A DNA stretch of 64,000 nucleotides from Nemania diffusa. Its lineage: Eukaryota; Ascomycota; Sordariomycetes; Xylariales; Xylariaceae. The position numbers were made by a program, and so were the translations under genes. How positions within the stretch are numbered: position 1 is the first letter of the stretch; every line of letters begins with the position of its first letter. Under the pieces are notes generated by a model that saw only the letters and a list, made by a program, of their open reading frames with translations, searched no databases and was not told the DNA's origin. Of the stretch, positions 9,790 to 24,100 are shown piece by piece. The DNA is taken from NCBI GenBank assembly GCA_038501195.1, contig JBBPUQ010000004.1, positions 2,232,001 through 2,296,000 on the forward strand. The letters run 5' to 3'.

Positions 9790-10979
9790 GGCTGCCTAGA
9801 TCGCTTAGGTTTTCAACCGTATGGGAGAGAGTGGTAGTAAAGGGCGAATAGTTAGTCATTGGGGGCAATATGACATGGAATGGGTGTTACGCAAAATAGT
9901 TGTTTCTATTTCACTCATTGATTTCTAACTGTGCTGTTGATGGAATCGAACCTAGAGGAGTCAATATGGAAGCTTCTAGGACAAGAAGTTCTGAAATGTA
10001 CAACCTATCCTATTATTCCTCCTCGACGACATGAATTATGGCTATTAATAACCCACTAGTTACTTACTAAACTGAGGATAGATAGCAATAACTAAGCATC
10101 GAGCTCTGGGTTATTAATGTTGCCATAAACTTGCATTTTGAATTACTAGGACAGTTAAACACCGAATCTTGATGGGTTGAAACCATAATACATTCTAGAC
10201 GCAAGTCACTAATTTATGTCAAGTTACAACAAGAGCAACAATTGTGAGATGGTGGGATAATTTCTTTGGGGCAGAAACCAACCAAGGACTCCGCTGGAAT
10301 GCCGCTGCAAAAATCATCGTCTATCGGCCCATACATGAATTCGACAGGTACCACCCCATCCAGTCCTAATGCTACCAGCTCTTTCAATGCAAGTTGCCCA
10401 GTCGGCGAAAGGAAATCACCAACTAATGAATAATATATCTTTGGTACAAAAAAACCCGCCCAAGCCAAAAACAAAAAACAACAACACCAGGTTGTCACAT
10501 GGGTGAAATCTGGCTCGGGAAGCTGTAGGTAAAGTGTTGGGGAGATGTAATAGCCGATCATTATGCGCAAGTGGAGCTGGGCTGCATGCGATCACTAAGC
10601 CTTCACTCAAAAAGTTTGTTCAATGATGTAGAAACGGAAGCATGTCTCATTATGTAGAGCTCCACGGACTGCGAAGCGCGGTATATGGTCGTCGCTATCT
10701 CGTATCTCATATAAAAACATCTTCGTGCGTTGAGCGCCTCGTATAACCTAAGAGTTGTTTTCTCTTCTCAAACGTTATTGAGTCTAGCACTGGTAATGCT
10801 AATTTCAATGTCATTTGATTAGGTTGCGAGGCCTTAATTTGGCTGTATGAATTCAACCCGATTCGTAACGGATGACAGACTGGGGGAATTGCGGCCCTCT
10901 AGTGTCATGATGATTATGTAGGATAATATAGAGCAGATGAGAGGCTGTGTAGCAGTTAACGCGACCAATAAGCATTAAT
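9790..10979. other. Intergenic region with one doubtful small ORF
   Basis: Between the precursor and the kinase gene. Apart from the doubtful ORF at 10214-10570 I see no gene. The sequence is moderately AT-rich. Confidence 0.4.
10214..10570 (-). CDS. Doubtful small hypothetical protein
   Basis: An ORF of 118 residues from an ATG at 10570. It has a hydrophobic stretch with three consecutive Cys (TWCCCFLFLAWAGFF) near 28-42 and ends in a Cys-rich tail (NCCSCCNLT). I do not recognise the family. The middle (QLALKELVALGLDGVVP) looks protein-like, but the codon pattern is not convincing and no splice structure improves it. It may be a fragment of a decayed gene. Its position beside the RiPP-like pair is the only reason to keep it in view. 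Confidence 0.25.
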   Translation of the reverse strand: MRIMIGYYISPTLYLQLPEPDFTHVTTWCCCFLFLAWAGFFVPKIYYSLVGDFLSPTGQLALKELVALGLDGVVPVEFMYGPIDDDFCSGIPAESLVGFCPKEIIPPSHNCCSCCNLT

Positions 10980-13900
10980 TCACAGCTCTGCAGTAGCGAT
11001 TTTCTTGGCAGTTTCTGTACTACCGATGCTGGTAATGCTGTTCTGTGTGTCTCGTCTCTTCGGATTTGCTACCCTTCCAAAGCGTGAGGAGCTTGCATGC
11101 TCCTTAGGTAAAGTTCGTCTCTTAGGTTTAGCCATGGTGAGGCCACCATCGCTGTCACTTTCGCTATCCTCATCACCATGTGAGGATAACCGGGGGGAAG
11201 TATTTGTTCCATGGGATAGTATAGTCTGGTACTGCTCATCCACTTTCATTGGAAACCCTTCAACGGGCTCCTTCCCCAACGCCGGTGGAGTCAGTGAATC
11301 TGTCGTGTCTATGAGAGATGGTTGATCAATTGATCCGGGTTTTAGTAGGAAGTCACCTTCAGCATCTGCAGAAACAGAACTGGCACCACTCAGCAATGCA
11401 GGCAACGATGGGTCTGAGCGAAAACTTTGGTGACGTAGATTTTCTATGCTGATGGGACTGGTTACTGCACTTGGGCTGGTTAACGGTGTGCACAAAGTCC
11501 CAGTGGATGCGGAGGTCGAAGTTGCTAAGGTGCCTGCAGTGTCAACCCTAGAGGGAGGTTGTGGGTTCTCCTGAGTAATCTCCTCGTCTGGCGACAGAGG
11601 GCAGGGTGCCATGGGTGCCACAGCCCTGGAGGAGTCGGCATTGCTATGTCTGGCTAGTTCCTTGGTGTCACGGTTCGGTTGCCGGGTCGTGTGTTGCTGG
11701 GCCCGAGAGGAAGACTCTGGAGTGAACGGGTTATATATCCTGGGTAGTGAGATTTTCCCTTCCAGCTGCATGACTCTATGGGATGTCATAGGCCGCCGAT
11801 CGAGTTCAGATGTAGCGAAGTGGTTTTCATGCATGTTTGAGTCGGAGCTAGGATGACTATGCTGATAGGTACGAAGAGCTATGGGAGAGAGGATGGGAGA
11901 CGCTAGTGACGACCTATTCGTTGCATAGATAGGATCGACCGACAAGGGACGCGTGGGTAACTCTATGCTCCCGGGCGCTACTGCGGTGCTGACAGCCACC
12001 ATAGCTTCTGCTCGTTTATCTTCGTTGGCGAACAACCCACGATCAACCGACCTTGATCTGGCGGGGTCATCTTGTGTTCGTACATCGCGTGCTTTTCTTA
12101 GGGAGGCGGCGATTGGATCGCCTTTGATTGTGCTATCTCCAGTAGAACTCGATGACGCCTTCTGCGACTCTTTCGCATGCGCCAATGCTACCTGTGCATT
12201 GCTAACTGATTTGACTCTTACATGGCGGTGATAAAGCAAGCCACGACTGGAAGAAAGTGATGTCGATGAAGACAGTTGAGGCTCTAACCCTGGAAGTATG
12301 TCAAATATACTGGTCATGTCATTAATTATGGGGCTGTGATCCCCTTCTGGAGGAATTGAGTGGTGTCGTGGATAATCCAGGGGCTCTCTAGTTGGAGACT
12401 CATGTGGAGTAGCGCTTACACTCTGAGAAAGGGGATGCTCGCCGTCTCTAAGAGTAGCAAAGTAATCTTCAGGCCGTATACTCTTCCGGCGCATATCTCG
12501 TAGAAGAGGAAACGGGTTCGCACTTGGAGATACCTCGCTAACTGAGCTGGTAACACTACTTGCCGCCCTCCGCCGAGTCTGGATCTGGCTCTCTAGCTTT
12601 TCTGTGCGGCCACTGTGTATCACTTTATTCACGGCCTTTTTGACGACTGAACGTGCTTTTTCCATTAGTGTGAGGGGTACAACTGCGCGCTTGATTTCCT
12701 TCTCGTCCACTTCGATCTTCCGACCAGAAAATCGCCGAGACGGATCGGTTTCATCAATCCATTGACTGACAGGTATGTTGAGATCAGCGACGACCCAAGG
12801 ATGACGCTTGACATCTCTCAATCTAATGCGTTTCTCGGGATTCTTGATTAGCATTTGGTGAAGGAGATCGTGTAGGTCGTCGTCAATGTCCTCATAAGAT
12901 ATAGCATTATCGTCCCTATATGGCTCACTGTTGACGCGGTTGTAAAAAGACGTGGACAAGGGCGAATGCTGCGGATCAACGGGTCGGAGGCGCCGACGTG
13001 GAATATACACTTCTTCCTTGGCGATCTTTTTAAACATTTGAAACTCATCTTCAGCCATAAATGGTATCCGAGCGAATATTAGGCAATAGAGCGTGACACC
13101 TAGAGACCACACATCGATTTGCTCCGAAATTTTGGGCTGTTCGTGGTCGACATCGGTGTAACACAGCTCTGGTGCAAAAAACGCAGGGGTGCCAACAGTT
13201 TTGGCAAGTTCCAAATCATCGTCAAAATCACGCGCCTCGGATTCGGAAACAAGTTCATCAGTCTCGCCTTCGCGGATGGGTCGGCCAAAATATGAGACAC
13301 CAAAATCTGATATCTTCACTCTATGATCCTTAGTCCATAGTAGATTCGCAGGTTTAATATCTCGGTGTACCACACCCTCGTAATGAAGATATTCGAGTCC
13401 TAGAACGGTATCTCGGAAGGTTGCTCGAGCGTCTTCGATGGTGAAGCACGGGACATAAGAGAAATCGTCCGAAAATGGGTCATGCGGGTCATGCGGTTGC
13501 GAATTAAAGTCAACGGATGACATATGAGAAATAATGGAATCAGCCATGCTTGGCGATCTGCCGCGGAATACGGGGTCTTCTTGATAGGCACCATACATCG
13601 TCCCATCCAGAGCTGTTGACGATCCAGGGTTTGAACGCAGAAGGCGGCGTGGCTCCCCCTCTCCCTCGCTCTCGACATCGACATCGACTGACGAAACATC
13701 GAACTCAGAAGGTAGAGGAGTATTTGCACGGGAACCGGATATGACCGATCGGCTCGAGAGGTTTATTGATGCTGCCCTAGACCCGGGATGTGAAGCAGAC
13801 GGAACTGCTGTAGACGGCTGGGCTGTATGATCCCCGTCTCTGCCAAGTGAATACGCCCGAGTATCAAGGTAGTCCTCTTCAGCAGCACCATACTCTATGC

Positions 13901-14820
13901 TCCAAAAGCCAAGATCTCTTGGTGCCTCCTGCATTTTAGCTCTCTTTAACTCCGTACGGGCTCGACGTCGTTCGAGAAGTCGGACAAACGTAGCGTTTTC
14001 CTCCTCTTCGGTGGTGTTCAATTCACCCCGCATCCCCTTTTCAACGTTTCTTCTCTCCCAGGAGCAGATCTTTGGAAGGCCCTTCTTTCGCCAAATCACT
14101 TCGCCTAACTCGACATGTTCCAAGACGACGTAAATCTTCATCAGCTCGGGGTCGTCAATAATTTCGAGCAGCGCAACAACATTCTGGTGACGGATCTTTT
14201 TGAGAATGGCAATTTCTCGCTTTGTCTTGTCTTGAGGGGATGCAGTGACCTTTCCCAGACGACGTGTCTTGGAGAATCGTGGTATAATCTTGATAGCAAC
14301 ATTTTCGCCGGTCTCTAGGTTCCGTGCCAATTTCACCTTCCCATGTACACCACGGCCGAGTTCTTCGATGACTTCGTACTGATTTATTAACTTCCGTCCC
14401 GTCTGTTGGTCGAGATCTACAAGGGCCTTGTGAGTTCTATAACAGTTAGCCATAGTTAGTATTCTGAACAACTTCGCGGTCTCAATGGCGGGCTTCAAGC
14501 CAGGCTGTAGAACGTCTGTCCCGGCAGCCTTTCAGTGCCATCCCCCAACATGACAAGAAGACATGCGTAACTTACTCTCTCACTTTGTGTCCCTGCAGAG
14601 GGTGTAAAAAAGGGCTGCTCGCCGTAACAGTGGCTGGCGTAGGGACATCGGATGCGGAGTAGGGCGGGAAGGCATTGGAACGAAGGCCGGTAGGGCTAAA
14701 TAGCCCCGGGGAGGATATTGGGGTGCTATTTGCTGTTCGCGACGGGATGGCGGGGAGGTGAGGGGTGTTGCTGGTCGTGGAGGGATGCGGACGTTGCTGT
14801 TGAAGTTGATAGGGATCCAT
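10980..14820 (-). CDS. CaMKK/Ssp1-like (SNF1-activating type) serine/threonine kinase
   Basis: Two exons, 14820-14576 and 14436-10980, joined across a 139-bp intron (GTAAGT...TTATAG), encode 1,233 residues. The splice joins HPLQGHKVRE to THKALVD, the normal N-terminal edge of this family. The kinase domain starts at about residue 96 with YEVIEELGRGVHGKVKLAR, has VAIKIIPRF, and shows VHRDIKPANLL near 438-448 and a KISDFGVS activation motif. About 200 residues of low-complexity insert separate the hinge (VVLEHVELGEVIW) from the catalytic loop, which is common in fungal members. After the kinase domain (to about 700) comes a long Ser/Pro-rich probably disordered tail. Relatives phosphorylate Snf1/AMPK or CaMK-type kinases in calcium, carbon and stress signalling. 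Without the intron the ORF would begin at 14498 with an unrelated leader, so the spliced start is preferred. Confidence 0.9.
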
Positions 14821-17800
14821 AACGAAGAGGGAGTGATTGGAATCGTGGTGATGTGGCGGTGGTCGTCATTCTGAGGTACGGGTGAAGCATCGCGTCGTAT
14901 TGGGGAGCGCGAGGCGATACATAGAAGAGGGAACGGGGTGTCAAGAGGCCATTGTTGGAATACCTAGCATAACCCGGCACAACTAAACTTAGATCGAGGT
15001 AGCCGAAAAATATGCTCAAGAAGCGAGGACACAAGCGAGGTACGGAGTATATTGCGAAAATTCAAGTCGATAAAGTCTATTGCTGTAGGTTGAGGTCCGA
15101 TCGAGTACCTAAAACGGGAATACGTAAGTAGAATAAGAACCGACTCCGAGAAATCGAGAGATGATAAATCGGACGGAGTGGGCAAAGTGTGCTTGGTCTC
15201 GTCTCGTCTCTGGGTCCTCGGAGCATGAGGGAAGAGGGCCCTGAGGTCGTAGTAGGTGCACAGTATGTGTACAGTATATGCCGTCTTTTGTACCTACCCA
15301 CCACACCACATGTCCGTGCAGCAGACTCCACTTTAAGGTGTTGGCGATTGAGTAAGCCGTGCAAGCATAAGCGGATCCCTACAGTACTTACACACACACA
15401 TACCTGTGTGTACCTTGACTGATAAGTGAAGTATGCTGTAGAGTAGCGCCGATAAGCACTGTACCACTGCACACTACGAGAAGCGGCTGCGATCTGCTCT
15501 GTAGCTGCATATGCCCAGCCCTGCCGAGCCCCAAGAAGCCTGTTTTGCCTTTGGGAGCCAATGGCGGTTGTGACGGCAGCGAGAACGTACCCAGTCGGGT
15601 CAACGCGAGGGAGTTAGGGTACAGAATACAGGTACAGCAATCACAGTGTGTATGTATCATCGTGCTAACAAAAGTGCAGGCTTTTTGTTCTAGACAGGTA
15701 GGATGGTAATAATTAATATATTAAAGTACTAATAGATGGCAATAAGTAAATAGAAATGCTTACCCTAGTATTGCAAACTTCTTGACCTGGTTGAAAAGTT
15801 TCTCTAGAAAATAAAAAAAGCTTTTTTTCATAGCCTTTCCACGTCTGTTTCACCCGATATTAACCTAATAGCTCCGTATCACATCCCTTCTTTACCAATG
15901 CTGAGTCGTTCAACCATGAGACATGCGACATGAACTATTCCGGTCGTGTACCATGTGTTGGCAACAGCCTTACCACTTGCTTCCTCTATGGGGGTTAACT
16001 CTATCCCAAGCATGTCATTTGTGTAGCCATAGGTGGTATAAGCGACAGCAGAATTTATTCTACATTAATTCCAGCCAAGAATCCCCCCCCTCGGTCCCAT
16101 TTGGTACTATAGCTAGGTTTTATCAGTTAGGCACTGAGAAGACGTAGCATACTGTATATGCAGCTATAAATCATCTTCGCCAACAAGAAGATCGAGGAAG
16201 TATACATAATCGTAGCTGTATGGCAATGCATGTTTGTACCAAGACAGAAAGGCAGGCAGCAAGAATACATGTAGGTAAGGGCAGACGCAGGCAGGGTTAA
16301 GAGCAAGGATGTAGGGTTACTGAGATAGTGCTACAGTGTTACATAGCTACATATACACTGTGAGTAGATACCCGCTGTACTAGACCTTAATTATACTAAG
16401 GCGTTGTTAGCTCTCCGCTATCCGGCGGGCCTAAGGTACCACCACAGTAGCGTGGTGAAGAAGTATCTACGTGTACCTACCTAAGATAGCTTATCACTAT
16501 ATGCTGTAAAAGTCCGTATGCGGCCAATTCACATCTACCTATTAGCTAAGGTGTTCTAATCTTAGCCTGTCTTCAGAACGTCACTCAGTAAGTATACATA
16601 ACGTACTATTAAATTCTATTCTACCTATACATAATAGCAGGCACTTAGAGCCCAACAAAAACCCCTACAGATGACAAGCATGCTGGCTTGCACGGCAATT
16701 GTGCCTTGTAGTCGATTATCCTATCACAGTCTAGTTGTTATCATTGACACATGACACCAGTTACGTGTTTTAATCACCTATAGACATTTATTTCAACTAT
16801 ATATTTAGGTGTGTATCTACAAGATATTACACCATAGCGCACATACCTACAGTACGATACGAGGATGTGGCGAATACGATGGATCATGGAATGGTACGTA
16901 GGTGGTGGATGGTGGTGATGGTGTATAGGATGTAGAAAACGGCCTTATGTTAGGTACTTATCATGAGGGGTCCTAGGAGGCATACTTGGCTGAACATTGC
17001 CCCTCGTACAGTGCTCTCCATACCTACTATGTATGTACATGCGCATACTTACAATCCCTACCCTACAAAATAGGCATACATACCTACAACAAGAAGGCCA
17101 CGCAGACACTGAACTAACAGCGGCCCGTATCTACTATGTATGTACTTACCTGGCACTGGATAGTTCAGTTGTATCCACCTCCCTACTGAATCTGCTGTCA
17201 TTTCATGGCGAGTGTTGCCCACCTCGTCCCAGGAGGGGATTGTGTGAGGTGTTGGGGTCGTCATTACAGACCTAGCACTTCTAAGGTCTGTCCACTATCG
17301 TATGATGGCTCGCTAGTTGGATAGCCTGAGCATGGATATGAAAGACTTGTCACGTCACACAAGGACCACCCTGTCAGGTACCTTCACTAAAAAAGTGACC
17401 ATGCTGTTCACGTCATATTCAAGTACATATGTACCTAAGCTACCTGACTTGGCAATATGAACGTTGAAGCTGTACACAGCCTTGATCTTCTTAGACATGC
17501 TATATTGTAGTTGTAGTATCTATCTACACACACGCATGGAAGGCAGGATATATCTAATACATGTAATGTTTTCCATGCTAATACTGTGTAGGCTGATTGC
17601 TACTCTCCCAAATGCTCCCGAGCCTCGCAAATTCCACCCTTCAATGATTGACCGCTATTTAGCCACGGTACACCACACTGTTTGTTAGACATGGATTCCT
17701 CGCATACAGTAAATGGACTACCGCAATCGACATCAATGGTTCTATGCCTTCGGATAGGTATATAGCGAGATAGGTAATAGGTGTGATGAACCATACAGAA

Positions 17801-20800
17801 CACTCGACGTGAGTTAGATGGCTCACGATGCCCTGTAAGCGAAGGGTAATTGATAGTATACCTACGCGGTACATATCTGCCAACGTACTAGTAGGTACAT
17901 ACCTACGTACAGAACACGCTCCCGCCTATCAGAGGAAGTTATTGCCGTTATCATAAATTACAAAATTGGCCACTTAAGATAAGACAAGAAGCTAGCTACG
18001 CAATATGCAAGGGACATAGTCTACCTGGTTACTGGTTACTGGCTGCGAAAACGTGTTTGGGTGCTTATTCATCGTACCTCGAGTATACCTATCTTTTACA
18101 GCGTGGTACTGGGATACCATGGAGCACTGTAAGATAAGAGAAGATCACGTCAGCGTGAAAAAGGAATGAGGCTCTTGAGGGCTTACATCTTCATCGACGT
18201 TCCAATATCAAGGTTCGAAAATAGGATTCGTTATGCCCCTGGCTCCCACCGATAGGTAGGCTGTGGCGGCGTTATGAAGCATCCAGCAGCGTCACGTATT
18301 ATGGCCAGGCTCTAGACTAACTCGTCATCTTCCAACCCGGAAGGTCTACAGCATACAGAGTAGATACCAGACGAAACCACGTCCCTCTCAAACAAACGTC
18401 TAGCTAGTTACTGACGAACATAGTTACTGACGCCGATAAGCGCCGTCACTGCCTCTATTCCTCTCTTTCTATCTTTTTTTTCTCTCCTTCCGCGCACTCC
18501 GATTTTGTCCTCATTCAGATTATCCTGCCTGCAGGCCCAAGGGGGCTGCATCGAAGCGAGTCTGGACCGCGGGGTCAACGTATCTAAAGCAGTGTTCCAA
18601 ATAGCAGAGGCGCTCACGATGCCAATCAGGCCGCACCACAGCAGCGAACTAATTTTGGAGTCGGCATCACACAGCTAGAAGGCCCAACCAGTTGCTACAA
18701 GGGTGCACCGCTACACATCAAAACGTACTGGTCCAAGCCCGAAAGCGGAGTCGGGAATCGCCATACCTACTGACACTAAAGGTAACAAACAAGAGTCGCT
18801 AACCTCGTTCGAGACACGAGTCTACCTATTTTACAAAGGTACCTACCTACCTAATTGATCTACAAGTAGGTATGTACGAAAACAAAAGAAGTGCAATATG
18901 TCAGGAAAAGTTGATGAAGGTCATGGAATTAACAGGCTGCACAGTGATTGATGGTTGAAACTTCAATGTTTGCATATACGTACATATTTACCTACCTCTA
19001 CCTACCTAAGGTATATGAAAGGGTCGGGTGACAACCAATCATCGTTCTGCCTGCGAACGTTGTTGTTGATAAGCGGCATATTTACATGCCGACTTGGTTG
19101 CAGGGCTTCTCTGCATTCTGCCGGTGCACATCACATCCTTTGCAAGTGTCTGTTTCCGACTTCTCTTTTCCCCCACGATGTATCACCCTCTATGGTTTGC
19201 ATCATTGGGCACGTACGCCCGCCTATCTAGGCATATAGCAGGACAAGCCGACAATTTCGCTAATCCGGTTTTGATGACTGGCGCCAATGGCGAGAGTGTG
19301 CATCCACAAAGGCCGGACTTGAACTACGGCCAAATACCCAAGTATTGCAGGTATTGCAGGAGACTAAGATTCCGGATTCTAGCCCGTGGTTTGCCGTTTA
19401 TGCGGTGCGCATTTAGGTCTGGCGCTGCGACGATGAGCATCACGATGCTGCTACCACTAGCACTAGGCATACTCGCCCAGCCCCTTGCTAGGGAACCGAC
19501 GGTCTAGGCCCTTGGGCTTCCAGGCTTGCTTCAGCCATCGTCGTCACCCTGCAACTGTTGCTGTTGCACAGCATCGTCAAATCAGGATCCGCACAGTGCT
19601 GTGCCTGTGTTATCTACTGCGTACTTTAGCAGTTCGTCGGAGCGGCATCCTTAGAATTTGCACTTCATTTGCTGCTGCAAGATAGATTGGTATTGTACTG
19701 CGTAAGACGCTGAAAAACATGCATTTCAACGAACGTTGTGCCCCTAACATTATGCCCTCGTACAATGTAGCGTAGCACTTCAGGTCTCCATTGGAAAGGA
19801 TTGTAACTGAGGCATTTGCGGGATGCCATGCGACCGCATTTTAGCGACAGCAACGGGAGCAAGGTTCTGGGTCCGGGGTCGAGATGCTGCACTCTTTCTT
19901 TTTTCCCTTTCTTTGTGATCCGCCGCCGCAAGCGACAGCCACGATACTAGAGTTGCCGGGGGGGGGGGGGCTTTTTGACCCTTCTGTACTAACACTCCCG
20001 TGCGAGACATAGTCAATATGAAGGAGCCATCGGCCGTGTGTGACGACTCTACGAGTACTTAGATAATCGAAATAGAACGAGTGAGGGGCTCCAACTGCAC
20101 GTCTCTTAAAAGCCCATTAATATGAGGCGTGGTACCAACGCAGGAGCCAATAAAGCATGTCTCCAGTATACATGGCCATCCTCCAACCCAGAAACATAAG
20201 CATGCAGCCAGGGATACGGCATTTACCTGTCAGCGTACTTGACATTATGAGCAATATGAGCTGTCAGATGTGCACAGAGTACGATACATTCATCATTTAT
20301 TGGATGGTACCCAGACTCGACTCTACGTCTGCCTATTACGCATAGAAACAGGCACACTGCTGCACTGTTACAATTATAGCCAATCGATCATGCACCCATT
20401 CTAATTGCGATAGTCGTCGCTGTCAACTCTTAGCAGTGAGATGAGTAGCATTTTCGTCTGAGTTGTTGGTTGAGGTTGAGATTGATAGATCTCGGCCCGA
20501 GTTTTATTTCATAGGTAAGACACACTAGAGTAGCCCCGTTATACCGAATCGCTGTAGTATACCTATCATTTTCTCTCTGCAGGATCGAGCCTGCAGAGCG
20601 GAAGGATGGCGACCACTGGGATTTTCTAACGTATCCGTGCACTCTTACCAGGTACAGGCATGCGGTTCCATCAAGGGTTTCTACATATGTACAGTACCTA
20701 CGTAGGTAAGTACAGAATATTTCCCTACTACCTAGTCCACTACCATCGCGGCCACTAGTCGAGTACTCTGTAGTTCACCCACAGTGTATATTCGCATATA

Positions 20801-23800
20801 TAAACTACCAGCCTTGACAAGTCTAGGTGTCTCTATGCTGCAGTTTAAACAACAGCGATGATCTGGTAAAGAGAATGTTCAATGAGGCTTCATGGAGCGT
20901 CAATAGATTACGGTTCCATATGTGCGCCAGAGCTTGCATCATAAGGTGTATAGTGCCGGCGCAAGAGCTCCGTTTGGGGCTACCCCAGACCCAATATTCA
21001 AAACCCCCTGCTTCCCACGGGAAGTGCGGAGGAACTAACATCTTATATCGGTTCTTCTAACCGCGATATGCTAAACGCGGTGTTGGGATGATTTATCGTA
21101 TCACTCGGCCGACTTGGCCACAACACGGCCGATTGAAGGACGCCACTATCTAGATCGTTGTTATCACAGGAAAGGTAATTTAAGTTGTTTCTCCATATTG
21201 GGTCTGTTGAGGACTTATCTTGCGCAGGGATAACTCCTTTATTTATATATATATAGCATATACTGTACCTAGTTCCAAAAGGACAGGGTACGTGACGATG
21301 TAATTCTTACTCAACTGGATGTGGAAAGCCAATACCATACCATTCAGTTTCTCTGAGTATAATAATATCTGCGATTTAAAGAACACTATGATAGAAAGAG
21401 TAATTCAGAAACTAGAGCGAGCTCAGCTGAGCCCACCATTGTTTTAGTTGTACAGCGTACGGCCTATCACGACTCTTAGCTGCACCACCGAAACTCATCT
21501 AACACATGCAGACGACAGCCTAGGGACACCCCAAAAATCATAAACGATACACGATTATTAGTGAACCCCACACCAACTCTCTCAGCTCAAATACGGCTTA
21601 TACATGCATCCATATCTACCTCGGGAATATTGCAATTGGTACCTGATGGAAACGAGATAACCCGACGGACGTCGCATGTAGGCAAATAGGAAGAATATCT
21701 AAGTCGACACTAACATGAGACCTATCACAAACTACATTACAGTATGTAGTCTTTCAGGGGTGCCGGCTCCGTTGTCTTGGACCGAAAGGATGTAAAGGAT
21801 GCTCCGAACACTCGGCCATACAGTATATCTACTGTACTTTATTACCTGCACGTCATCCTACAGTGCCCACTAGGGCCGACCGTCAAACCAATAAATTGCT
21901 ACAAGTATTATGTACAGTTCTGTAACCAACATACATAAGTGGTACAAGTATATGCTATTAGAAATGCAAGCCTATCCAAATCCGGCTGCGAGCCAAGCCC
22001 CACACGTTACTGACGCAACACACATGTATTTGTCGCTTGAATACCTACATACCTACTGTAAGTACCTAAGCTCACCTTAATATTCGTCAATAGATACTGT
22101 ATGTACGAGAAGTCGGAGCCTAGAGTCTGCCTATTTTGGAATTTGTCAAGCCACACAAGCACCCTCTGAAGGAATACGAACGCCTTATCAGTCGCTATCT
22201 TAAACATCTCCAACGGCTATGAAGACAATATATGTCTAACATGTGATACGCCAAGCCCTTTCACTCAAGAACGAGGCAGAAGTGTTGGTGGGCAGAATAG
22301 GTATTGTCAGTCCAACGATGGGCAAACAGTCTTGAATAAGGAGACGCCGTCGACACTCTATAAACCGGTGGGTATTTTTATCAACAACAATAGACTATAG
22401 TGTACCCCGTCATCCAATATATCGTCACTTCTAGCTCGATGCTAGCTCGAACGCGGAATCCATATCTCCACTATAGATACGGTAGCTACTGTATCTCAGG
22501 GCAACTCGCAAACATATCGCGATAACTTCGCATGTCTCCACATACATGCCTCCCCTGAACGCCCTCTACTTCCGAAATACCGGGAATAAAACTCATCATT
22601 CGTTTATAAAGGCGCGCAACGACATGGGTCCCCGGAAGCGTAGACAAGCGTAATTCCTTCTCGCGCTTGTCCGCATCGCACCACCAATGAGACAGTTCTG
22701 CTGCCGCCTACGGATATAATACATATGTAGATACCTACTACATACGTGGTTGGCAGTGATCTCCCCCGCAATCTGTGGCCGCTTCCCACTCATATGAACT
22801 GCCGTTGAACTGTAAAAGCGACGGAAACTTACGCTCGAAGACCCATCCCCGTTTTTGCATGAAAGTAACTCGCCGATAGTTAGGGTCGCCGAGTCACCTC
22901 CACCACAACCTAGTCCTTCCTATCTGGCGGGCCGCCCAAGGGTAAATGCGGAGAAGCGCCGTAAACATGAGTTCATATCATGTTGCCATTTAATACTACA
23001 CACTAGATACTGCGTGGGGCATGTTGCGCTTTTTCTCCAAAAAAAAAAAAAGCATGTCTCACTCTGGCCCTGTAGATAATCCCCTCAACCCCAGATCTCC
23101 ACAGGCATCGCCCATCGCGGCCAATCCTGCGTCCTGCACGGTATACCCACTCCCTACATCCTTAGCTACGGGCCGCGTCTTTTTTCATGGTGGCCTCCTT
23201 CTCTGTGTGTCTCCTTAATGGTGCTAGTACCGTAGGTAAGGTTTGTCTTGAGACTTCATCACGAGCCCCCGCTGTCGAATTGGAGGGTAACACTCACCTC
23301 CTGGGAGGCACTTGGAATGACGAAACGTTGTATTACTGGGCGAATGGGTTCGCCGCCCGCTGAACACGACCTCACATCAAAACACCCAACCCACGGGATT
23401 GTCAACCCTGCCAATGAATATGAGAATAAGGGCCAAGTTCGGTAGCACGTACATCCTGCATCCTATTCGATACGACTACAACGTTATCATTTCCTAGGCC
23501 CGGTGGTTCAGTTTGCGACGTCATTAGGCCAACAACGAGCGCAACTGTATTATATTATCGTCGATGATAACGCCAGGGTTTAGCGATGTAATGAACTGAC
23601 TCCCGCTTAAGATATGATGGAGGGATGGTGGTTGTAATCACGGCGGGAAAGCTGTAATTATTGTATTGCCGTTCTCACGACTTCCTTGTAGCTATATTGC
23701 ACACTGTGCCTGCAAGCATCTGTATCTTCGGATTCTATTGTATTGGCTGTCTCCGGATCTTGAGAGATGCCCCCGGCGCCCGAGAGATAGGTTTTCCATA

Positions 23801-24100
23801 TCCTTGCATCTTCCTAGGCACTCTTTTATCACCGGGCAATTCCACCGGGCGCATGACGGACAGGACCGGTCTGATGGTATGATATGCCTTTGAGAAAGGC
23901 TAGTAAGCATGGAGAAGCAAGGCAGAAGTGGGTTGTATGATGTATTGTTAGATGTAGAGTCGTATGTTTCTACTGCGTGGTTGCTATAATGGATGTGTCG
24001 GGATGGGAGGGTTTGAGTTGCAATGATGTCAGCGTCCATAATCCGCCGCGTGACTTGCCACATGATACTAACTCCGGGATTCTAAGGCCACGCGCTGCTG
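14821..24100. other. Long gene-poor region with TACCTA-type motifs
   Basis: More than 9 kb upstream of the kinase without a convincing gene. Short ORFs occur in all frames but none has a recognisable family, a signal peptide with a sensible partner exon, or a splice pattern. TACCTACCTA-like motifs recur on both strands (for example near 18840, 18990, 20697 and 22045). Minor features include a duplicated TAGTTACTGACG (18405-18416 and 18421-18432), G13 at 19958-19970 and A13 at 23039-23051. Confidence 0.55.
19958..19970. repeat. Homopolymer G13 tract
   Basis: Thirteen consecutive G residues followed by CTTTTTG. Slippage or assembly error is possible here. Confidence 0.9.

Noticed and set aside
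9940..9965. Possible tRNA B-box on the minus strand (GGTTCGATTCC)
   Set aside because: The bases either side cannot form the required five-pair T stem, and no anticodon or acceptor stem fits upstream.
15077..15472. Overlapping minus-strand ORFs upstream of the kinase
   Set aside because: Cys/Tyr-rich random-looking translations in several frames, no family resemblance, and likely leader or intergenic DNA.
19094..19507. 137-residue plus-strand ORF in the gene desert
   Set aside because: No domain, no conserved pattern, no convincing splice partner, and a competing ORF in another frame.
16700..22500. CRISPR-like array from the recurring TACCTA words
   Set aside because: Spacing is irregular, the motif is short and on both strands, and the organism is a fungus.
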